NCBI GenBank assembly: GCA_903928015.1
Contig: CAIYPF010000211.1
Location: 1-42,348 of the forward strand
Direction: 5' to 3'
DNA from: an uncultured Gammaproteobacteria bacterium
GTDB lineage: Bacteria > Pseudomonadota > Gammaproteobacteria > Pseudomonadales > UBA5518
Length of the DNA stretch: 42,348 bases
Part shown: positions 17,509 to 24,989 of the stretch, piece by piece
How the letters are laid out: each line of letters starts with the position of its first letter
How positions within the stretch are numbered: position 1 is the first letter of the stretch
Notes under the pieces: model-generated
Databases searched by the model: none
Told to the model about the DNA's origin: nothing
Seen by the model: only the letters and a program-made list of their open reading frames with translations
Made by a program: the position numbers and the translations under genes

Positions 17509-17955
17509 GTGCAGCGTCAATCCGGCTTTACCCTTATCGAACTCGTCACGGTCATCGTGATCCTCGGCATCCTGGCGGCATTTGCCATCCCGCGCTTCAC
17601 GGGCCTCGAGAGCCAGGCACGCATCGCCGCCGTCAACGGCCTTGCTGGCAGCGTCAAGAGCGCAGCCGCCCTGGCCAAGGCACTGTGGGTTGCCAACGGC
17701 AATGCCACCGCCACCACCGTCAGCTTTGAAGGCGGCCAGAGCGTCACCGTCAGCGCAAGCACCGGCTACCCCGCGGCTACAGGCGCTGGCATAGGGGCCT
17801 CCGTGACGGATACCTCCGGCTACTCCGCTTCAGCGGTTAATGGCAACACCTATGCGTGGCAGCTGAGCTCGGCCACTACGCCGGCAAACTGCAAAGTGAC
17901 CTACGACAACTCAGCCACGCCACCAACGGTTTCCACAACCACCTCGGGTTGCTGA
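17509..17955 (+). CDS. mshA: MSHA major pilin-type protein, copy 1
   Basis: 148-residue type IVa prepilin. GTG 17509 has GGAGG upstream (CAACGGAGG) and gives a six-residue leader MQRQSG before the prepilin peptidase site, then FTLIELVTVIVILGILAAFA with Glu at +5. The globular domain ends in a probable disulfide loop: Cys in PANCKVTYD and Cys as the last residue (TTTSGC). Gene symbol is by context and similarity to MshA; the true major subunit could be either copy. The first 158 bases differ from the second copy at one position only. In-frame codons exist back to 17446 but would put the leader behind 21 unusual residues. Confidence 0.92.
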   Translation: MQRQSGFTLIELVTVIVILGILAAFAIPRFTGLESQARIAAVNGLAGSVKSAAALAKALWVANGNATATTVSFEGGQSVTVSASTGYPAATGAGIGASVTDTSGYSASAVNGNTYAWQLSSATTPANCKVTYDNSATPPTVSTTTSGC

Positions 17956-17962
17956 TCCTGCC

Positions 17963-17978
17963 CGGGAGAAAAATCCCG
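17963..17978 (+). other. small stem-loop after pilin copy 1
   Basis: CGGGA (17963-17967) pairs with TCCCG (17974-17978) around a GAAAAA loop, seven bases after the stop of the first pilin gene. No T-run follows, so it is not a classic terminator; a 3-prime stabiliser or processing element of the pilin mRNA is possible. Five base pairs is small and could be chance. Confidence 0.35.
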
Positions 17979-18060
17979 AGGCCCGATCGCACTGGTACTT
18001 GCGGAGTTCCGTGCTACCCTTGCCCGACCCCACCCGAAACCCCTTTCAGAGGAATCCAAC

Positions 18061-18504
18061 GTGCAGCGTCAATCCGGCTTTACCCTTATCGAACTCGTCA
18101 CGGTCATCGTGATCCTTGGCATCCTGGCGGCATTTGCCATCCCGCGCTTCACGGGCCTCGAGAGCCAGGCACGCATCGCCGCCGTCAACGGCCTTGCTGG
18201 CAGCGTCAAGAGCGCAGCTGCACTGGGCAAGGCACTCTGGGTTGCCAACGGCAATGCCACCGCCACCTCCGTCACCTTTGAAGGCAGCGCCAGCGTTGTT
18301 GTCAGCGCAAGCACCGGCTACCCCACGGCAGCAGCGCTTGGAATCGGGGCCGCCGTGACGGATACCTCCGGCTACGCCGCGACCGCAGCCACCACCGTTT
18401 ACACGTGGCAGCTCAGCTCGGCCACTACGCCGGCAAACTGCAAAGTGACCTACGACACCGCGACCACGCCGCCGACGGTAGCGACCACCACCTCGGGTTG
18501 CTGA
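18061..18504 (+). CDS. mshA: MSHA major pilin-type protein, copy 2
   Basis: 147-residue type IVa prepilin with the same leader and N-terminal helix as copy 1 (MQRQSG, then FTLIELV). GTG 18061 is preceded by AGAGGA at good spacing. Residues ~54-118 differ from copy 1, while the C-terminal part WQLSSATTPANCKVTYD and the final SGC are again the same, keeping both disulfide cysteines. Upstream sequence is unrelated to that of copy 1, so the duplicated unit is the coding region only, period 552 bases. It may be a second major subunit, an alternative pilin under separate control, or a minor component analogous to MshB, whose place in Vibrio is also next to mshA. Confidence 0.9.
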   Translation: MQRQSGFTLIELVTVIVILGILAAFAIPRFTGLESQARIAAVNGLAGSVKSAAALGKALWVANGNATATSVTFEGSASVVVSASTGYPTAAALGIGAAVTDTSGYAATAATTVYTWQLSSATTPANCKVTYDTATTPPTVATTTSGC

Positions 18505-18515
18505 TAGCCGGATCT

Positions 18516-18537
18516 GCCGGGGAGCCCCCTCCCCGGC
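18516..18537 (+). other. strong stem-loop between pilin copy 2 and mshC
   Basis: GCCGGGGAG (18516-18524) pairs perfectly with CTCCCCGGC (18529-18537) around a CCCC loop: nine base pairs, seven of them G-C. It starts 12 bases after the pilin stop and is not followed by T residues. Such a hairpin would protect the pilin mRNA 3-prime end or dampen read-through to the minor pilin genes, fitting the need for far more major than minor pilin. Confidence 0.6.
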
Positions 18538-18558
18538 TCTGGCCCCAGGTACCCGCAC

Positions 18559-19047
18559 GTGAGCCCTGCCACTGCCCCCCGGCAGTCGCGGGGCTTCACT
18601 CTGGTTGAACTGGTCACCGTCATGGTGATCCTTGGCGTTATCGCCGCGATTGCCTCCCCACGTTTCTTCAATACCAGCAGCTTCGAGAGCGCCGGCTTCG
18701 CAGCCGAGGTGCGGGCGGATCTTCGTCACGCACAGGCAACTGCCATGGCTTCGGGATGCGACATACGCGTGGCGCTCTCCTCGGCCAGCTTCGTGCTGCA
18801 AAGGTGGTCGGGCGGGGCAGGCTGTAACGACCACTCAGGCTCGCTCGCCACCGTGGTACGGGCCGGGGGCGGCAGCTACAGCGCCAGCGTGCCCTCGGGG
18901 CTCACAGTAGGCACGGCAGCGCTCTACTTCGACAGCCTCGGGCGGCCCCGGGATGCCACATCGGGCGTACTCCTCGGCTCAGCGGTGTCCTTCACGGTCG
19001 GCACCGAGACCATCACCGTGAACGCCGAAACGGGCTTCGTTCAATGA
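18559..19047 (+). CDS. mshC: MSHA minor pilin MshC
   Basis: 162-residue prepilin-like protein, GspH/FimT-like. Leader MSPATAPRQSRG ends at the peptidase site before FTLVELVTVMVILGVIAAIA (Glu at +5), then an alpha-helical spine (FESAGFAAEVRADLRHAQAT) typical of GspH-like minor pilins and a beta-rich domain with a Cys pair (SGCDIRVAL ... GAGCNDH). GTG 18559 is the start; no strong ribosome site is visible. Minor pilins of this class prime pilus assembly at the tip. The stop overlaps the mshD start (ATGA). Confidence 0.87.
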   Translation: MSPATAPRQSRGFTLVELVTVMVILGVIAAIASPRFFNTSSFESAGFAAEVRADLRHAQATAMASGCDIRVALSSASFVLQRWSGGAGCNDHSGSLATVVRAGGGSYSASVPSGLTVGTAALYFDSLGRPRDATSGVLLGSAVSFTVGTETITVNAETGFVQ

Positions 19048-19607
19048 ATGCCCACCGCAGGCAGCGGGGACTCACCCTGATCGAACTGGTGGCGAGCATC
19101 GTCATCATCTCGGTGGCAACCGTTGCGCTGATGGCGGCGGTGACGGCGGCCGTGGGCCGTAGCGCCGACCCCATGATCCAGAATCAGGCCACGGCCATCG
19201 CTGCGGCCTACATCGAAGAAGCCACGCTGGCGCAAGTCTGCGACCCGGCCTACAACCCGGACGGGAACGCATCCACCACCTGCCGAAACGAGTGCAACAC
19301 CAGCCCCTGCAGTGGCGGCTGCGGTGGCAGCGTCTTCGGCGCCGAGACCGGGCGCTCGGCTTATGACGACGTTTGCGACTACAACGGCCTGAGCGACACG
19401 GGCGCAAAAGACCGCCAGGGCAACGCACTGACGGGGCTCTCCAACTACACGGTCAACGTCTCGGTACTGGACGGCAGCGGCATCTCGCTCGGCAGCCCCG
19501 CTCTGACGGCCACGTCCGGGCGTGTGGTGCGGATAGAGGTACAGGTCTCGCATCCCATGCTGAGCCCCGCCGTCACGCTGGTCGGCTACAAGGCCAACCT
19601 CGAATGA
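19044..19607 (+). CDS. mshD: MSHA minor pilin MshD
   Basis: 187-residue prepilin-like protein, GspI/PilV-like. Leader MNAHRRQRG precedes LTLIELVASIVIISVATVAL; the residue at +1 is Leu rather than Phe, which prepilin peptidases tolerate. The mature domain is cysteine-rich, with about eight Cys between residues 64 and 112, five of them packed in CRNECNTSPCSGGC, implying several disulfides. ATG 19044 overlaps the mshC stop; ATG 19048 is out of frame. Order mshC-mshD-mshO-mshP is the standard MSHA order. Confidence 0.86.
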   Translation: MNAHRRQRGLTLIELVASIVIISVATVALMAAVTAAVGRSADPMIQNQATAIAAAYIEEATLAQVCDPAYNPDGNASTTCRNECNTSPCSGGCGGSVFGAETGRSAYDDVCDYNGLSDTGAKDRQGNALTGLSNYTVNVSVLDGSGISLGSPALTATSGRVVRIEVQVSHPMLSPAVTLVGYKANLE

Positions 19608-20485
19608 ACCGGCGAACGCGCGGCTTCACACTGGTCGAGATGGTCACGGTGCTCGCGCTCACTGCGGTACTCGGCATGGTCGTGTGGCGCAACCTGAGCC
19701 TCCCCGTGCGCGCCTTCAACGACGGAGCCCGCCGCGCAGAGGCCACGGCCACCGCGCAACTCGCGATGGAGCGCATGTCACGCGAGATACGCCTTGCGCT
19801 GCCGAACAGCGTGCGCGTCTCCGCAGACGGGTCGGCCATCGAGTTCCTGCGCACATCGGGCAGCGGTCGTTACCGGGCCGAGGCCAATCCCGCCGATGCC
19901 ACCACCGATCCGCTCAACCTGAGCGCCACAAGCGACACCTTCCAGGTGCTGGGCGGCTGGAGCCTGGGCAGCATCCGCACCGGAACAGGGCTCGCCCAAT
20001 GTCTGGCGGGCACGGCCGATTGCCTGGCGATCTACAACACCGGCAGCCCCGCAACGTGCAGCAGCCAGACCGCGGGTACACGCACCAATGCCTGGTGCGG
20101 CGATAATCTGGCGGGCATCCTGAGCGCGAACTCCTCCACCGGCGTGCTCTCCGTGAGCCGCAGTTCGGGCGGTACGTCCTGGCCCACGGGCTCGCCCCAG
20201 CAGCGCTTCTACGTGGTGGACAGCGCAATCAGCTTCGCCTGCTCGGGCACTTCTCTGCGCCGCTATTCGGGTTACGCCATCGCCACCACGCAGCCGGTAC
20301 CGCCCTCCGTGACCGGAAATCTGCTCGCGGATCACGTGGGCAGTTGCAGCTTCGGCTATGAGGCCGGCAGCGCCTCGCGCGTGGGGCTGGTGTCCATCAA
20401 GCTCACGCTCTCTTACTCCACGCTGGACGGCGCCACCGAGCAGGTCTCATTGCTCGGGCAGGTGCACGTGCCCAACTCGCCATGA
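19604..20485 (+). CDS. mshO: MSHA minor pilin MshO
   Basis: 293-residue prepilin-like protein, GspJ/PilW-like. Leader MNRRTRG, then FTLVEMVTVLALTAVLGMVV with Glu at +5, followed by the long helix and QLAMERMSREIRLALPNSVR, a segment typical of MshO/PilW proteins. The larger size is normal for this subunit. ATG 19604 overlaps the mshD stop by four bases; the frame is open further upstream inside mshD but those starts would bury the leader. Several Cys pairs lie in the C-terminal half (LAQCLAGTADCLAIY; SFACSGTSL; VGSCSFGYE). Confidence 0.86.
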   Translation: MNRRTRGFTLVEMVTVLALTAVLGMVVWRNLSLPVRAFNDGARRAEATATAQLAMERMSREIRLALPNSVRVSADGSAIEFLRTSGSGRYRAEANPADATTDPLNLSATSDTFQVLGGWSLGSIRTGTGLAQCLAGTADCLAIYNTGSPATCSSQTAGTRTNAWCGDNLAGILSANSSTGVLSVSRSSGGTSWPTGSPQQRFYVVDSAISFACSGTSLRRYSGYAIATTQPVPPSVTGNLLADHVGSCSFGYEAGSASRVGLVSIKLTLSYSTLDGATEQVSLLGQVHVPNSP

Positions 20486-20889
20486 AAACATCCGCACGCA
20501 GCCGTGGCTTCTCGCTGGTCTCGGCAGTGTTCCTGCTGGTGATCGTGGCGCTGGTGGCGGGCTATGCGCTGTCGATAGGGACCACGCAGCGCGCGGATAC
20601 CACGCTCGCGCTGCTCGGCAAGCGGGCTGATCTGGCCGCGCGCGCGGGCCTGGAATGGGGCATCGGGCGAGTGCTGCAGGACAGCGCCTGCCCCGCGAAC
20701 AGCAGTTTTTCACCCACAGGCACCGGCATTGGCAGCTTCACCGTGGCGGTGAGTTGCAGTTCGACCAGCGTCACCGAAGGCGCCAGCACCTACCCCGTCT
20801 ACACGCTGAGCGTGACGGCGACGCTGGGCAGCGAGGGGTCGGAGGATTTCGCACGGCGCACGCTGAGCTCGCAGGTGAGCGGTATCTGA
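20482..20889 (+). CDS. mshP: MSHA minor pilin MshP
   Basis: 135-residue prepilin-like protein, GspK/PilX-like. Leader MKTSARSRG, then FSLVSAVFLLVIVALVAGYA. Ser14 stands at the +5 position where other pilins have Glu; lack of Glu5 is usual for the tip-capping GspK-type subunit and for MshP. Mature domain contains DLAARAGLEWGIGRVL, the conserved A-R-x-G-L-x-W motif of PilX/MshP proteins. ATG 20482 overlaps mshO by four bases. It is the last MSHA gene here: no mshQ follows, and a REP element lies 33 bases downstream. Confidence 0.87.
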   Translation: MKTSARSRGFSLVSAVFLLVIVALVAGYALSIGTTQRADTTLALLGKRADLAARAGLEWGIGRVLQDSACPANSSFSPTGTGIGSFTVAVSCSSTSVTEGASTYPVYTLSVTATLGSEGSEDFARRTLSSQVSGI

Positions 20890-20922
20890 GCCGGAGAGCC
20901 GCCGCATACGGCGCAGGCTGCT

Positions 20923-20948
20923 GTCACGGGCATGGCCCGCTCCTGCAC
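20923..20948 (-). repeat. REP element downstream of mshP
   Basis: Minus-strand copy of the window's REP family: GCAGGA head, arms GCGGGC and GCCCGT around a CAT loop, then GAC. One arm base is mismatched. Located after the last MSHA gene, its hairpin may mark or protect the transcript end. Confidence 0.8.
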
Positions 20949-20967
20949 AAGCCCTCGACCTATCAAA

Positions 20968-20996
20968 TTGCCCCTCCGCGCCTGCGCCCGTATGAT
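20968..20996 (+). promoter_or_regulatory. sigma-70-type promoter for the large oxidoreductase gene
   Basis: TTGCCC (20968-20973) and TATGAT (20991-20996) are separated by exactly 17 bases; each matches the sigma-70 consensus at four or five of six positions. A transcript would start near 21003 and the ATG is at 21026. It marks the break between the MSHA locus and the oxidoreductase. Confidence 0.6.
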
Positions 20997-21025
20997 TCCG
21001 GGCTCTTCAACGGGGACATCTGCCC

Positions 21026-24000
21026 ATGCTCTCGCTCGCCTTCGGCCTGCAGTTCCGCGATCTCTATGCGCGCGATGGCCTTCTGCGCCTGGACGCTGCC
21101 TTCCTCGAACACCTCGGCACCGCGGATCCCGCGCTGCGTGACACCCTCACGAGCGCTCGTGCGGAGCCGGCCTCCCTCGCCCGCAAGGCAGAATCCGAGC
21201 TGCTGATCGCCATTGCATCGCACCTCGAGGACTTCGTCGCCACGCTCTTCGGCATCGAACACGAAGCCCGGGCACTTGCCGCCAGTCACCACGCACTCGC
21301 CCCGCTCTACACCGTGAAGCGGCTCTTCGTGCAGCGCTTTGCGCTCAGCAAGATCAAGGAGGCCGATCTCGCCGGTTTCGATGCCGACGCAGTCCGGAGC
21401 CAACTGGGCGCGGCCGGCGATAGCGAACTCGGCTTCGCACAGGCCGTGCTGGAGTGGCAGCAGGACGAAGCTGGCAACGCGGCCATGCTCGACCTCGCCG
21501 CCCGCTACGCCGCCTGGGCTGCGAGCACCGAGGCAGGCCGCGCAAGGCACGGCCAGGGCGTGTTGTTCAAGGCGCCCAGAAAACTCGACCACCAGAACCT
21601 TGTGCCGCTGCACACGGACGAAAGCCTCGGCTTCACGCGACACAGCGTGGAGCACCTGCGCCGTCGCGAGGGATTCGCGCTCACCGATCAGGGCACCGAC
21701 CTGAGCGGCGCTCTGGACGAGGCGAATTACTGCATCTGGTGCCACGAGCAGGGCCGGGACTCCTGCTCCACGGGCCTGCGCGAAAAAGCCCCCAAAGGCG
21801 CACCGCCCAATAGCGCGCCCTTCCGCAAGAGCCCCTTCGGCGTGACGCTCGCCGGCTGCCCGCTCGAGGAGAAAATCTCCGAGTTCCACCTGGTCAAAAC
21901 CCGCGGCGAACCGCTCGCCGCGCTCGCGATGATCGTGGTCGACAACCCGATGGCCGCCGCCACCGGGCACCGCATCTGCAACGACTGCATGAAGTCCTGC
22001 ATCTACCAGAAGCAGGACCCGGTCAACATTCCGCAGGCCGAGACGCGCACGCTGAAAGACGTGCTGGAACTGCCCTGGGGCTTCGAGATCTACTCCCTGC
22101 TCACGCGCTGGAACCCGCTGAACATCCGCCGCCCCGTGCCACTGCCCGACAGCGGCCGCAAGGTGCTGGTGGTAGGCCTCGGGCCCGCAGGTTTCACACT
22201 TGCGCACCACCTGATGAACGACGGCCACACGGTGCTCGGCATCGACGGTCTGAAAATCGAGCCGCTCGCCCCGGAACTCGCGGGCGTCGATGGCGCGGCG
22301 CGGGTGCCCTTTGCTCCCGTGCACCGCATCGAGGATCTGCGCGAGCCGCTGGATGCGCGCGTGATGGCCGGTTTCGGTGGTGTGGCCGAATACGGCATCA
22401 CCGTGCGCTGGGACAAGAACTTCCTGAAGCTGGTGCGCCTGCTGGTGGAGCGTCGCGCGCAATTCGCGATGTTCGGCGGCGTGCGCTTCGGTGGCACGCT
22501 GACAGCAGACGACGCATGGCGCATGGGCTTCGACCATATCGCCCTCTGCATCGGCGCGGGCGGCCCCACCGTGCTCGACATCCCCAACGGCCTCGCACGC
22601 GGCGTGCGCGCGGCATCGGACTTCCTGATGGCGCTGCAACTGACGGGCGCCGCCAAGGCAGACTCCATTGCCAACATGCAACTGCGTCTGCCCGTGGTGG
22701 TGATCGGCGGCGGGCTCACGGCCATCGACACCGCCACCGAGTCGCTCGCCTATTACGTGGTGCAGGTAGAGAAATTCCTCGCCCGCTACGAAGCGCTTTC
22801 GAAGGCCAGCAGCGAAGAATCCGTGCGCGCGGGTTGGGACGACTACGAGCGGGAGATCGCCGAGGAATTCCTCGCCCACGCCCGCGCCATCCGCCAGGAG
22901 CGAGCACAGGCCGCAGCGCAGGGCCGCGAGGCGCGCATCGTCGAGATGCTGCGTCACTGGGGCGGTGTCACCATCGCTTACAGACGCAAGCTGGTCGACA
23001 GCCCCTCGTACACGCTGAACCACGAGGAAGTCGAGAAAGCGCTGGAGGAAGGCATCTGGTTCGGCGAGGAGCTGAGCCCCACCGGCGTGGACGTCGACCA
23101 CTACGGCGCCGCGCGGGGCATCCGCCTGAAAAACGCCAGGAGCGGGACCGAGCACTGGTTCCCGGCGCGTACCGTCTTCGTGGCGGCGGGCACGCAACCC
23201 AACACCGTGCTCGCGCGCGAATTCCCCGGCAGCTACGCGCTGGACGGCAAGTACTTCGCAGCGGTCGACGAGCAGGGCAACCCGGTCAAGCCCGAGAAAA
23301 GCGCCGCCAAGCCCGCCGTGTCCCAGGTGTTGATGAAGCGCGAGGAGGATGGGCGTTCGATCAGCTATTTCGGCGATGTGCATCCCAGCTATTTCGGCAA
23401 CGTGGTCAAGGCCATGGCCTCGGCCAAGCAAGGCTATCCGGTGGTCTCTCGCGTGCTGTCGGGCCGCGCACCCGAGCAGGCCACCAGCGGAGTGGAATTC
23501 CTCGCGTCTTTCGGCAAGCGGCTGCTCGCCACGGTGCACCACGTGGAGCGGCTCACGCCCACCATCGTCGAAGTGGTGGTGCGCGCACCGCTCGCCGCGG
23601 AACGTTTCCAGCCCGGGCAGTTCTACCGCCTGCAGAACTTCGAGACCTGCGCGCCAGACGCCGATGGAACGCGACTGCAGATGGAAGGCCTCGCCATGAC
23701 CGGCGCATGGGTAGACCGCGAGAAGGGTCTGGTGTCTGTGATCGCGCTCGAAATGGGCGGCTCGAGCAACCTCTGCGCGATGCTGCAGCCCGGTGAACCG
23801 GTTGTGCTGATGGGCCCCACCGGCGCGCCCACCGAGATCGAGCCGAACGAGACCGTGCTGCTCTGCGGCGGCGGGCTCGGCAACGCGGTGCTGTTCTCGA
23901 TCGGTGCGGCGTTCCGCGCGGCAGGCTCGAAGGTGCTCTACTTCGCGGGCTACAAGAAAGTGCAGGACCGCTACAAGGTGGCCGAGATCGAAGCCGCGGC

Positions 24001-24502
24001 AGACCTCATCGTCTGGTGCTGCGACGAGGAGCCCGGCTTCGCGCCCACGCGCGCTCAGGACCGCAGCTTCGTGGGCAACATCGTGCAGGCGATGGACAGC
24101 TACGCCGAGGGGCGTCTGGGCGACGTCACGATCCCGCTCGAGGACGTCGACCGCATCATCGCCATCGGCTCCGACCGCATGATGGCCGCCGTGGGCCGCG
24201 CGCGGCACGAGGTACTCAAGCCGCGCCTCAAGCCGCACCACTTCGCCGTGGGTTCGATCAACTCGCCCATGCAATGCATGATGAAAGAGATCTGCGCGCA
24301 GTGCCTGCAGCCGCACAAGGATCCCGTCACCGGCGAGACAAGCTATGTCTTCTCCTGCTTCAACCAGGACCAGGAACTCGACAAGGTCGACTGGAAGGTG
24401 CTGAACGAGCGGCTGCGCCAGAACTCGCTGGGCGAAAAGCTCACTGCGGGCTGGCTGCGACACTGCCTGCCCGAGGTACGGGCAAAGAGGAACTTCGTGT
24501 GA
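21026..24502 (+). CDS. single-chain GltD/NfnB-like plus FNR/PyrK-like Fe-S flavoprotein oxidoreductase
   Basis: 1158 residues. Residues 1-~230 form a helical region I do not recognise. A cysteine block follows (C236, C239, C247, C278 in GCPLEEKISEF, C318, C321, C325), arranged like the Fe-S domain of GltD/NfnB proteins. Then a two-dinucleotide-domain flavoprotein module: GLGPAG (384-389) for FAD and IGGGLTA (560-566) for NAD(P), with a ~90-residue charged helical insertion after the latter. From ~838 an FNR/PyrK-like module: RFQPGQFYRLQNFE flavin motif, LLCGGGLGNAVLFSIGAAF nucleotide motif, and a C-terminal Cys cluster (C1084, C1090, C1093, C1111). Domains are read directly; function as an NAD(P)H/ferredoxin or related electron-transfer enzyme is inference. 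It has its own promoter and is unlikely to belong to MSHA. Confidence 0.82.
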   Translation: MLSLAFGLQFRDLYARDGLLRLDAAFLEHLGTADPALRDTLTSARAEPASLARKAESELLIAIASHLEDFVATLFGIEHEARALAASHHALAPLYTVKRLFVQRFALSKIKEADLAGFDADAVRSQLGAAGDSELGFAQAVLEWQQDEAGNAAMLDLAARYAAWAASTEAGRARHGQGVLFKAPRKLDHQNLVPLHTDESLGFTRHSVEHLRRREGFALTDQGTDLSGALDEANYCIWCHEQGRDSCSTGLREKAPKGAPPNSAPFRKSPFGVTLAGCPLEEKISEFHLVKTRGEPLAALAMIVVDNPMAAATGHRICNDCMKSCIYQKQDPVNIPQAETRTLKDVLELPWGFEIYSLLTRWNPLNIRRPVPLPDSGRKVLVVGLGPAGFTLAHHLMNDGHTVLGIDGLKIEPLAPELAGVDGAARVPFAPVHRIEDLREPLDARVMAGFGGVAEYGITVRWDKNFLKLVRLLVERRAQFAMFGGVRFGGTLTADDAWRMGFDHIALCIGAGGPTVLDIPNGLARGVRAASDFLMALQLTGAAKADSIANMQLRLPVVVIGGGLTAIDTATESLAYYVVQVEKFLARYEALSKASSEESVRAGWDDYEREIAEEFLAHARAIRQERAQAAAQGREARIVEMLRHWGGVTIAYRRKLVDSPSYTLNHEEVEKALEEGIWFGEELSPTGVDVDHYGAARGIRLKNARSGTEHWFPARTVFVAAGTQPNTVLAREFPGSYALDGKYFAAVDEQGNPVKPEKSAAKPAVSQVLMKREEDGRSISYFGDVHPSYFGNVVKAMASAKQGYPVVSRVLSGRAPEQATSGVEFLASFGKRLLATVHHVERLTPTIVEVVVRAPLAAERFQPGQFYRLQNFETCAPDADGTRLQMEGLAMTGAWVDREKGLVSVIALEMGGSSNLCAMLQPGEPVVLMGPTGAPTEIEPNETVLLCGGGLGNAVLFSIGAAFRAAGSKVLYFAGYKKVQDRYKVAEIEAAADLIVWCCDEEPGFAPTRAQDRSFVGNIVQAMDSYAEGRLGDVTIPLEDVDRIIAIGSDRMMAAVGRARHEVLKPRLKPHHFAVGSINSPMQCMMKEICAQCLQPHKDPVTGETSYVFSCFNQDQELDKVDWKVLNERLRQNSLGEKLTAGWLRHCLPEVRAKRNFV

Positions 24503-24515
24503 GCGGATCGCACTG

Positions 24516-24989
24516 ATGGCGGGCAAGGCGCGCAAGGGCGTCCGCGCCGTCGCCATCCTCGAGCTCACCAAGGGCGTCCTGGCGGTGCTGGCTGGCGCGG
24601 GCCTGCTCTCCGCACGCGACCCCGGCATCCGGCGCGCGCTGCAGGATCTGGCCGAGCGTGCCCACTTGAACCCCGCGCACGATCATCCCAGCGTCTTCAT
24701 GCAGGCCGCTGGCTCGCTCACCGATCGCCACCTCGTGCTGATGGCCGCAGGCGGACTGCTCTACGCCTCGGTGCGCTTCACCGAGGCCTATGGGCTGTGG
24801 TTCGAGCGGCGCTGGGCCGAGTGGTTTGCGGCGCTGAGTGGCGCCGTGTACATCCCCTTCGAGATCGTCGAGATGTGGCGCGAGCTGAGCTGGGTGAGCG
24901 CGGGCGTCTTCGGCGTGAACGTGCTGATCGTGGGCTATATGTCGTGGGTGCTGTACCGCTCGCGCGCGGCAGCGGCGGCAGGACTCTAG
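24516..24989 (+). CDS. DUF2127 family membrane protein
   Basis: 157 residues starting [20 protein letters not shown] after a basic lead, which is the DUF2127 opening. Helices lie at about residues 11-28, 66-83, 96-115 and 127-147; conserved-looking segments are [40 protein letters not shown] and [17 protein letters not shown]. Function is unknown for the family. It lies 13 bases after the oxidoreductase stop and is probably co-transcribed with it. Its stop codon overlaps the stop of the opposing yaiI-type gene (shared CTAG). Confidence 0.82.
   Translation: MAGKARKGVRAVAILELTKGVLAVLAGAGLLSARDPGIRRALQDLAERAHLNPAHDHPSVFMQAAGSLTDRHLVLMAAGGLLYASVRFTEAYGLWFERRWAEWFAALSGAVYIPFEIVEMWRELSWVSAGVFGVNVLIVGYMSWVLYRSRAAAAAGL

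Larger units (their letters stand above)
17509..18504 (+). repeat. tandem duplication of pilin coding sequence
   Basis: Two direct copies 552 bases apart. Bases 1-158 of each gene differ at a single synonymous position (base 56); a 43-base block near the 3-prime end (17866-17908 and 18415-18457) is identical. The central ~200 bases have diverged. This identical-ends, variable-middle pattern indicates recent duplication or ongoing gene conversion. Confidence 0.9.

Noticed and set aside
20963..24628. Minus-strand open frame of 1221 codons opposite the large oxidoreductase
   Set aside because: It is an antisense shadow of high-GC coding sequence. The plus frame has clear Fe-S, FAD and NAD(P) motifs, a promoter and an ATG; the antisense product is His/Arg/Ala-rich low-complexity sequence without any domain.
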